Source: a virus | Reading direction: 5' to 3' (one strand) | Length of the DNA stretch: 38,375 nucleotides | IMG/VR virus record: IMGVR_UViG_3300030109_002187 | Location: 1-38,375 of that record | Part shown: positions 6,336 through 11,329 of the stretch, one piece after another | Layout of the letters: every line of letters starts with the position of its first letter | Position numbering within the stretch: position 1 is the first letter of the stretch | The notes under the pieces: model-generated | Databases searched by the model: none | Told to the model about the DNA's origin: nothing | The model's input: the letters and a program-made list of their open reading frames with translations, nothing else | Program-made: the position numbers and the translations under genes

Positions 6336-6839
6336 TTGATTAAGAGATGTAGTCGTTGTAAGAAATTAAGATTTAAGTGGAAATATAATAAATGCAGAGC
6401 AAAGAAAGATGGGTTACAACATCAATGTAGACCTTGTCAACATGACTATCACAATAAAGAATGGTATCCTAGTAAGCGAGATCGACATATTAAGATGGTT
6501 AAAAGAAACAAGTTTAAAAGAAGGCATGATAATTTTAAAAGAGTACTTGAAAGTTATTTTATTAAAGGGTGTATTGATTGCGGAGAAAAAGATATACAAG
6601 TATTAGAATTTGATCATGTTAGAGGTAAGAAAAAAAGAGTAGGTAAACGTGGGTTAGAAGGTGTTTCATATTTAATTAGACATGGATATAAATGGGAAAC
6701 AGTTAAAAAAGAAATAGAAAAGTGCGAGATAAGATGTCGTAACTGTCACAAAAAAAGGACTTGGAAACAAAATAATTATTATAGCGATATGAAAGAATTA
6801 ATAAAAAGCAAGGAGCAAGTATGGCAAGAAAGAAAATAA
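6336..6839 (+). CDS. HNH endonuclease with N-terminal zinc ribbon
   Basis: A strongly basic protein. Numbered from an upstream GTG at 6327, it has an N-terminal zinc ribbon (C8, C11, C34, C37). An HNH nuclease core follows: C82/C85, D96-H97 in LEFDHVRG, and C137, N139, C140, H141 in RCRNCHKKRT. Such proteins cut DNA as homing-type or nicking enzymes, or serve in packaging. I prefer the TTG at 6336, because GGGGTG lies 6 bases upstream and the product then starts MIKRCSRCKK. The GTG at 6327 is the alternative. It is surrounded by unrelated genes and may be a free-standing mobile homing gene. Confidence 0.85.
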   Translation: MIKRCSRCKKLRFKWKYNKCRAKKDGLQHQCRPCQHDYHNKEWYPSKRDRHIKMVKRNKFKRRHDNFKRVLESYFIKGCIDCGEKDIQVLEFDHVRGKKKRVGKRGLEGVSYLIRHGYKWETVKKEIEKCEIRCRNCHKKRTWKQNNYYSDMKELIKSKEQVWQERK

Positions 6840-7189
6840 CTATGTTAATACCATCACCGGGATTAACTCATTTAATAGCAAAGAATTTAAAAGAATATAA
6901 AGATGCTAATTTATGGTCTGAGAGTAGCAGAATGCATATAGCTGATGATATATATCATACAATTTGTGAGTATATAGGTCAGGTTAATCAAGGCATTATT
7001 GATGAAAATCCATTAGCACCGCAACCAAAAAAGAGACAAGTTTTATCTTTAACACCCGAACAGTTTAAAGCTAAACAAGAAGGTAAGAAAATAAAACCAG
7101 TAAAAAGTAAGAAACAAGTAACTAAATTGGAACAAAATGTTAATAGGAAGGTTAGACCTACTAGACAACAACCAACAATAAAAGATTAA
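6821..7189 (+). CDS. Hypothetical basic protein (122 aa)
   Basis: The start lies inside the end of the HNH gene, behind an AAGGAG site. The N-terminal 60 residues are a folded-looking helical part (IPSPGLTHLIAKNLKEYKDA). From about residue 65 the chain is Lys/Arg/Gln/Pro-rich and low complexity (KPVKSKKQVTKLEQ), probably disordered and nucleic-acid binding. No family is recognised. Confidence 0.65.
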   Translation: MARKKITMLIPSPGLTHLIAKNLKEYKDANLWSESSRMHIADDIYHTICEYIGQVNQGIIDENPLAPQPKKRQVLSLTPEQFKAKQEGKKIKPVKSKKQVTKLEQNVNRKVRPTRQQPTIKD

Positions 7190-7216
7190 AGTGGAAGATA
7201 GGAATAGAAAGGTATT

Positions 7217-7432
7217 ATGTTTACAGTAATGAATAGAATAAAAAGCAATATAAAAAGAGATATTAAATCAGTAGAAAAGGAATGGACTGACAATCCACAT
7301 AATGATTATTATTTTGCAGAAATATCAGGTTTGAAAAGAGCATTAAACTATGTACTTAGAGCAGAATCACAAGAATATACTGCATTAGATAATTGGGCAA
7401 ATAATTACTTATCAAAGAATAAGTATAGATAA
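7217..7432 (+). CDS. Hypothetical helical protein (71 aa)
   Basis: The ribosome site AGAAAGG precedes the ATG. The product is helical with a basic N-terminus (MNRIKSNIKRDIKSVEKEW) and a middle segment FAEISGLKRALNYVL. Function is unknown. It is followed by the 119-base structured gap before the Cas4-like gene. Confidence 0.6.
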   Translation: MFTVMNRIKSNIKRDIKSVEKEWTDNPHNDYYFAEISGLKRALNYVLRAESQEYTALDNWANNYLSKNKYR

Positions 7433-7443
7433 ATGATAAAAAA

Positions 7444-7525
7444 GGGGGTAGGTATGATTGGTTTTTCAATCCTTCTTGTTTGCCAATCAGTGTTATTGAG
7501 GTTAGTCTTTCTGCTTCCTACCCCC
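7444..7525 (+). promoter_or_regulatory. Candidate structured leader: GC-rich long-range inverted repeat
   Basis: GGGGGTAGG (7444-7452) and CCTACCCCC (7517-7525) are perfectly complementary over 9 bp and 64 bases apart. Inside, TGATTGG (7455-7461) can pair with CCAATCA (7483-7489). Alternatively GATTG (7456-7460) can pair with CAATC (7467-7471), so two inner hairpins compete. The left arm is also the ribosome site of a small ORF, and the right arm ends 27 bases before the Cas4-like start. It may be a regulatory leader of the nuclease operon; no T-run follows, so a terminator is less likely. Confidence 0.5.
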
Positions 7526-7558
7526 TCCTCCCACATACTAAAGGAAATTAAATGTTAG
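7454..7558 (+). CDS. Candidate small membrane peptide (34 aa)
   Basis: ATG at 7454 follows AAGGGGGTAGGT and reads MIGFSILLVCQSVLLRLVFL, then LPTPSSHILKEIKC, ending in a TAG that overlaps the next start. The first 22 residues could span a membrane. The frame also stays open from an ATG at 7433. It may be a real small membrane protein, a leader peptide that controls the nuclease gene, or a chance frame in a structured leader. Confidence 0.35.
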   Translation: MIGFSILLVCQSVLLRLVFLLPTPSSHILKEIKC

Positions 7559-8280
7559 ATATACAAAAGATTTATGATGATTGGTTACTTTCTAATAATG
7601 ATGCACATTATAAAAAAAGATATGAAGGTAAAGAAGAATGGTTTCATGCATCCGCATCAGGAATGTGCATGAGAAAACATTATTTTCAACATATAGCCGG
7701 GGTAAAACCTAAGCCTATCAATGAAGATACTATGAGGTTATTTAGATTGGGCGACTTAGTTCATGGAGACATTCAAGAAGCAGTAAGAGATTATGCAGAT
7801 AAAACTGGTGCTCAAGTTATGATGGAACGAGAAATACAATTACCCGATGTTAATGTAAGGGGATTTTTTGATCTATTGTTGATAGAAGATGGAGCAATGA
7901 TAGATATAAAAACCTGCAATGCTTGGAAGTGGAAGGGTTTATTTGGTAGAAAACCTGACCCTAACCCTGCTACTAATTATTATTTACAGTTAGGAACGTA
8001 TGGTTGGTGGTACGAAGAAGATTCAGGGAACAAATTGGAAAAACTAGCGTTATTATATTATAATAAAGACAATTCAAGAATGAGAGAAAAAGAAATACCT
8101 ATCTCTTACATAGATTATGCTAAAGAATATTGGTATGATGTAAAAGATAGATTTAAAAAAGGAAACCCACCTATCGAATTAGGTATAGCTCCTGTGTACA
8201 AATGGGAGTGCAATATAAAGTATTGCAACTTTTACCAAGTTTGTGGCGGTGGATTAAAAGAGAAAGGAAATGACTTATGA
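7552..8280 (+). CDS. Cas4/RecB-like PD-(D/E)XK nuclease with Fe-S cysteines (242 aa)
   Basis: The catalytic motifs are in the expected order: H71 in RLGDLVHG, D107 in RGFFDLLL, D118-I-K120 in MIDIKT, and Q146 in YLQLGTYGWW. Four cysteines frame the nuclease core (C39 in GMCMRK; C220, C225 and C231 in CNIKYCNFYQVC), the arrangement of the 4Fe-4S cluster in Cas4, AddB and phage RecB-like exonucleases. The C-terminal spacing (x4, x5) differs slightly from the commoner CxxCx5C. Expected role: DNA end resection for phage recombination or replication. Start has AAAGGAAATTAA. Coupled to the next gene by ATGA. Confidence 0.85.
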   Translation: MLDIQKIYDDWLLSNNDAHYKKRYEGKEEWFHASASGMCMRKHYFQHIAGVKPKPINEDTMRLFRLGDLVHGDIQEAVRDYADKTGAQVMMEREIQLPDVNVRGFFDLLLIEDGAMIDIKTCNAWKWKGLFGRKPDPNPATNYYLQLGTYGWWYEEDSGNKLEKLALLYYNKDNSRMREKEIPISYIDYAKEYWYDVKDRFKKGNPPIELGIAPVYKWECNIKYCNFYQVCGGGLKEKGNDL

Positions 8281-8690
8281 GCGAAAAGCAACCCGATTGG
8301 GATAAAATAACTGAGGGTAAGATAAGGCATGGTATAGCTGTAGAGGCTTTTAGCAAAGGTATGGAGCTTAATGCTGACAACATGAAAAAGATAGAGCAGT
8401 GGGTACAATTTGTGATTCATGGATATGATGGCATTAAAAATATTATAGATGACCATAAGAAAGAAAGTAAACCGCTAACAAAACAAGAAACTGTCGATGA
8501 AGTAAAAGAGAAGTTTGATGGAGAAGAGTTAGATACAGATAAGTATGTAGAAGAAGCAATACATAAAGCTGTTGATGGTTTAAAGACACAATATAAAAAC
8601 AAAGTTCTGTACCAATTAAGAAATGGTGGAATTACAACAGACAACTTAACTGCTTCTTTAGCTAGGATAGAAGAACTAAAGAATAGTTAG
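8277..8690 (+). CDS. Hypothetical protein of recombination module (137 aa)
   Basis: ATGA-coupled to the Cas4-like nuclease. The N-terminus has a QPDWDKITEGKIRHGIAVEA motif, which I have seen in phage proteins next to recombination genes. The rest is helical and charged, with a variable acidic/Lys-rich linker (residues 55-95) and a C-terminal helix. It may be an accessory subunit for the nuclease or the SSB-like protein; this is from context only. Confidence 0.65.
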   Translation: MSEKQPDWDKITEGKIRHGIAVEAFSKGMELNADNMKKIEQWVQFVIHGYDGIKNIIDDHKKESKPLTKQETVDEVKEKFDGEELDTDKYVEEAIHKAVDGLKTQYKNKVLYQLRNGGITTDNLTASLARIEELKNS

Positions 8691-8691
8691 T

Positions 8692-9168
8692 ATGGTAGAC
8701 TTTGGGGATGCTTATTATCCTAATTTTTTAGGAAATGACAGACAATCTGTTCCTGCTGGTAGATACACTGCCACTATTACAGACCTTTCTATATCTGAGA
8801 ATGTCATATTCGGTAATTATATTGCTGATATATTTAAACCTGAATATACTATCGACAAAAAAGAACATCCCCCTTACGATGGTTGTTCAGTGATAGATAA
8901 TGGCATTTTCAGATATAAAAAAGTAGATAACTATGAATATAGTCATAATAAAAACTGGGGGTATGCTAAATTCTTGTCCTGCATGGGACTCCGCAAAAAA
9001 GATAAGGAGGGTGGACAACTGCCCTTCTTATCTAAAAAGGATATAAATGGAGCACAAGTATTAATAGATGTATTTATAAAGAAATTTATAAATGATCTTG
9101 ATTCTGATGTTTCATACCCAGTGGCAAGAGTAATACAACTACAAAGAAGTAAGGATGTTCCGTTTTAA
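8692..9168 (+). CDS. Putative single-stranded DNA-binding protein (158 aa)
   Basis: The protein begins MVDFGDAYYPNFLGND with a beta-rich core, and ends RSKDVPF. The acidic-to-VPF tip recalls the DDIPF-type tail through which bacterial and phage SSB proteins recruit partners. A WGYAKFLSCMGL helix sits mid-protein. Related phage proteins next to Cas4-like nucleases are often called ssDNA-binding or DUF669-like. The position between two nucleases supports the role; an OB fold cannot be confirmed by eye. Stop overlaps the next start (TAATG). Confidence 0.55.
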   Translation: MVDFGDAYYPNFLGNDRQSVPAGRYTATITDLSISENVIFGNYIADIFKPEYTIDKKEHPPYDGCSVIDNGIFRYKKVDNYEYSHNKNWGYAKFLSCMGLRKKDKEGGQLPFLSKKDINGAQVLIDVFIKKFINDLDSDVSYPVARVIQLQRSKDVPF

Positions 9169-9626
9169 TGGACTTTGAAAAATCATTAATTATTGGTCAA
9201 GAATCTGAGGTTATTGTTTTAAATCAGATAAAGAAAAAATACCCTACAGCTTTTATAGTAGAGGGATATCATAAAGAATATGATATTATGATACCTGAAA
9301 TAAATAAGACAGTTGAGGTTAAGAAAGATTTTAAATCTCAACATACTGGCAATATTGTAATAGAAGTAGAGATGAATAATAAACCATCAGGATTATCTAC
9401 TACTACTGCTGATTGGTGGGTAATTCACCCTGAAGAATCTGAATTGATATGGATAACACCTGATAGGATAAGAGAAATGTTAGACTTTGAAGATTTAAAT
9501 GTTGTTGATTTTATAGGTAAGGGAGATGATGTGAGTAAGTTAGCGTATTTAGTCCCTATTAAATACATATATCTATACTCAGATAAAATACAAGAATTAG
9601 AAATAGAAGAGGATGATTTATTATGA
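9168..9626 (+). CDS. PD-(D/E)XK endonuclease (152 aa)
   Basis: Residues E14, D39 (EYDIMIPE) and E50-V-K52 (TVEVKKD) give the full E...D...ExK signature of the PD-(D/E)XK nuclease superfamily. The following strand IVIEVEMN and the TTTADWWVIHPEE segment are usual for phage members. It may act as a resolvase or a structure-specific endonuclease, fitting the recombination neighbourhood. The C-terminus is acidic (EIEEDDLL). Coupled by ATGA to the next gene. Confidence 0.75.
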   Translation: MDFEKSLIIGQESEVIVLNQIKKKYPTAFIVEGYHKEYDIMIPEINKTVEVKKDFKSQHTGNIVIEVEMNNKPSGLSTTTADWWVIHPEESELIWITPDRIREMLDFEDLNVVDFIGKGDDVSKLAYLVPIKYIYLYSDKIQELEIEEDDLL

Positions 9627-9883
9627 GAAAACAAAAATGCATAGCAAATATAAAATTCTCTCAACAAGAAGTTGAGTTAATGATAAACGCATTACAGAAT
9701 CAAATTAGATTTGAGATTCCATATCAAGATACATCTGATTGGAGAAAACCTTACGAAAGCCTTATTAAAGACTTAAAAGAAATAAAGTCTAAAATGATAG
9801 CAAAAATAGACGAAGCAATAGTAAATCGTGAGAGCGAAACAACTTCTACAATCCAAGGTTCAGTGTGTGAGGTGTGTGATTAA
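9623..9883 (+). CDS. Hypothetical protein with C-terminal CxxC (86 aa)
   Basis: Coupled on both sides (ATGA at 9623, TAATG at 9883). It is mostly helical, with a FSQQEVELMINALQNQI helix and a Lys-rich second helix, ending in SVCEVCD. The lone CxxC pair could bind metal in a dimer. No family is recognised. Confidence 0.6.
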   Translation: MRKQKCIANIKFSQQEVELMINALQNQIRFEIPYQDTSDWRKPYESLIKDLKEIKSKMIAKIDEAIVNRESETTSTIQGSVCEVCD

Positions 9884-10038
9884 TGAAAAAAGTAATGCAA
9901 AAGAAAGTAATAGATGGTTATGAAGTTGTGAACTATTTATACGAGTGCAAAGATTGTGAATTTAATTATTGGGCAGAGACTAAGAATTTATTTATGAGCT
10001 GTCCTAAATGTAGAGAAGAACTGGAGTTAGCTTTATGA
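9883..10038 (+). CDS. Zinc-ribbon microprotein (51 aa)
   Basis: ATG at 9883 overlaps the previous stop, and its TGA overlaps the next start. C22/C25 (YECKDCEF) and C40/C43 (SCPKCREE) form a complete rubredoxin-like zinc ribbon with a 14-residue knuckle spacing. The N-terminus is basic. A small nucleic-acid or protein adaptor is likely, in a module of nucleases. Confidence 0.65.
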   Translation: MKKVMQKKVIDGYEVVNYLYECKDCEFNYWAETKNLFMSCPKCREELELAL

Positions 10039-10361
10039 AAAATAAAGAAAATGTAAGAAGAGGTAGAAGAGCAAGACAAAGAGGTGCTGAATTACAGAGA
10101 CAAGCTGTACGCATGGCAAAAGATGCAGGTCTAGAAGCTTTTAATCGTGATAGAGGCGGTGCTCAACATGAACAAGGTGATATAGAAATTGAAGGACATT
10201 GGTATGGATGTAAAAGAAGAACTCGCATTGCTAAATGGTTAAAACCTGAAAAAGAAGAAGAAGGTGTAGTTGTAAGAGAAGATCGAGGAAAACCATTCAT
10301 TGTCTTAGATTACGAATACTTTATAAATATACTATCTATTATGAAAGAACTAGCTAAATAA
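10035..10361 (+). CDS. PD-(D/E)XK-like / resolvase-like protein with a missing catalytic acid (108 aa)
   Basis: A basic N-terminus (RRGRRARQRGAELQRQAV) carries E19; QGDIEIEG carries D49; then HWYGCKRR. In relatives this last motif is usually WH-I-E-C-K-R or similar, with an acid two residues before the lysine. Here that position is G58 (G58-C59-K60). The C-terminal VVVREDRGKPFIVLDYEYF strand pair is typical of the family, which is often labelled phage endonuclease or Holliday-junction resolvase-like. Overall match is good; catalytic competence is doubtful. Confidence 0.6.
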   Translation: MKNKENVRRGRRARQRGAELQRQAVRMAKDAGLEAFNRDRGGAQHEQGDIEIEGHWYGCKRRTRIAKWLKPEKEEEGVVVREDRGKPFIVLDYEYFINILSIMKELAK

Positions 10362-10375
10362 TTTTTTAAAACAAA

Positions 10376-10485
10376 GAGATGGTTTGCTTTGTAAGAATTT
10401 TCTTTAACATTTTATACAATGGTTTAAATATGTTAAAAGAAGAGGTTCTATAATAAGATTGGCTAATCTTAAAGTAAACCATCTC
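10376..10485 (+). ncRNA. Candidate structured RNA, three-way junction leader
   Basis: P1 pairs GAGATGGTTTGCTTT (10376-10390) with AAAGTAAACCATCTC (10471-10485), 15 bp with one G-U. P2 pairs 10394-10410 with 10430-10449: 17 bp with two small bulges (GG at 10444-10445, A at 10438) and a 19-base loop. P3 is AAGATT (10455-10460), loop GGCT, AATCTT (10465-10470). Most of the 142-base gap is thus paired, and P1 ends a few bases before the AAAAGGAG of the next gene. It matches no riboswitch class I know. The wobble pairs favour + strand RNA over a DNA cruciform. Confidence 0.6.
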
Positions 10486-10503
10486 ATAAAAAGGAGAATC
10501 AGC

Positions 10504-10716
10504 ATGGCTGAATACAAACAAAAAGACCAGAGCTTTAAGCTTTGGAAAAACAAGTATAAGAATGAGGGAGACAAAAAACCCGATTATACTGGCAACGGAT
10601 TGATCAATGGAGAGAAAAAAGATATATCTCTATGGATTAATGAAGATAAAAATGGTCAGAGATTCTTATCAGGGCAGATAAACGAACCTTATAAAAAAGA
10701 AGAAGCATCATTCTAA
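10504..10716 (+). CDS. Small SSB-like / DUF736-like phage protein (70 aa)
   Basis: ATG at 10504 follows AAAAGGAGAATCAGC. An in-frame GTG- or TTG-type upstream start near 10459 would run through the structured leader and is unlikely. A KPDYTGNGLINGEKKDISLW stretch, then EDKNGQRFLSGQI, resembles small phage beta-barrel proteins with a 'K-P-D-x-T-G ... W-x-N-E-D-K-x-G-x-x-F-x-S' pattern. These often carry an acidic tail; here it ends KKEEASF. A DNA-binding role is possible. Terminator follows. Confidence 0.65.
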   Translation: MAEYKQKDQSFKLWKNKYKNEGDKKPDYTGNGLINGEKKDISLWINEDKNGQRFLSGQINEPYKKEEASF

Positions 10717-10733
10717 GCTTTTTAGGTTCAATT

Positions 10734-10765
10734 ATAAATAAGGGGGATAAAACCCCCTTATTTAT
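10734..10765 (+). terminator. Intrinsic terminator of the left arm operon
   Basis: Bases 10734-10746 (ending in GGGGG) pair with 10753-10765 (starting CCCCC) over 13 bp around the loop ATAAAA. T-rich text (TTATAATATTTTT) follows. This is a strong rho-independent terminator for the recombination block. Two further genes lie downstream of it. Confidence 0.85.
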
Positions 10766-10848
10766 TTATAATATTTTTAGGCGATACTTACATCGAAAAA
10801 CTTTTTTTATGGCTGTAAACTTGAGATTAGAGGCACTTTTTCAGAGCA

Positions 10849-11106
10849 GTGTTTGAAATTTGTAGCAAAACAGATAGAATGTGTGCATTTTGTTCAAAGA
10901 GTACATGGAATCCTTACAAACAAGATTATAATGGTGATGAGGTATTGTTTTGTGGTGTTTCTTCAGGCTTTGATACTAGGGTTGATGCTTTAGATGAGTG
11001 CTGGCTTAATATGACAAAGTCAAGAAGAAGTTTATTTACTAAAAAGAAAAGAGAAGAATATCAACTTATACAAGCAAGTGGGGAGAATAATGGATATACT
11101 AGATGA
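10849..11106 (+). CDS. Cys-rich hypothetical protein (85 aa)
   Basis: The frame opens with a GTG at 10849 that lacks a good ribosome site; an internal ATG at residue 11 is an alternative start. C12/C15 (MCAFC), C35 and C51 could bind zinc. The C-terminus is Lys/Arg-rich (KSRRSLFTKKKREEY). A small helper protein of unknown role, placed after the terminator; no promoter is obvious in the 80 bases upstream. Confidence 0.5.
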   Translation: MFEICSKTDRMCAFCSKSTWNPYKQDYNGDEVLFCGVSSGFDTRVDALDECWLNMTKSRRSLFTKKKREEYQLIQASGENNGYTR

Positions 11107-11329
11107 TTTTGAAAATTTACCAACCGAGTCATCAAATTGGAAAAAAGATCCTTTTGAGATATATGAATATATTTCAGAAGAACAACAAACTGAGCTAATG
11201 TCTTTAATTATGAAATGTTTAGGTAGGAGAATGCCTACCAATCAATACTATAAAAAGATAAGTAAATTTTGGAGAGATATAGGAGAAGATGAATTTGCTG
11301 ATGAATTATTATTAAAGATAGAGAATTAA
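11090..11329 (+). CDS. Hypothetical acidic helical protein (79 aa)
   Basis: ATG at 11090 is preceded by GGGGAGAATA, better than an in-frame GTG at 11078. The gene overlaps the previous one by 17 bases. The protein is acidic with helical segments (EEQQTELMSLIMKCLGRRM, then KISKFWRDIGEDEFADELL). Its stop overlaps the stop of the opposite-strand virion gene. Confidence 0.6.
   Translation: MDILDDFENLPTESSNWKKDPFEIYEYISEEQQTELMSLIMKCLGRRMPTNQYYKKISKFWRDIGEDEFADELLLKIEN

Noticed and set aside
6409-6606. Alternative open frames on both strands inside the HNH gene
   Set aside because: The HNH frame carries all zinc and catalytic residues; the others are shadows without ribosome sites.
10449-10454. 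TATAAT hexamer inside the structured leader as a promoter -10
   Set aside because: No -35-like hexamer or GGAACT lies 16-18 bases upstream (AAATAT there); the hexamer is largely in the J2/3 strand of the proposed RNA.
10376-10485. Purine, glutamine (glnA) or SAM-type riboswitch reading of the three-way junction
   Set aside because: Helix lengths and junction bases do not match any of these consensus folds as I know them; P1 and P2 are too long and the conserved loop bases are missing.
10724-10740. GGTTCAATT text resembling a tRNA T-loop
   Set aside because: No acceptor, D or anticodon stem can be formed; upstream bases are coding and downstream is the terminator stem.
10809-10856. 15-residue ORF (MAVNLRLEALFQSSV) upstream of the gene at 10849
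   Set aside because: Very short, no clear ribosome site; a leader peptide cannot be excluded but has no support.
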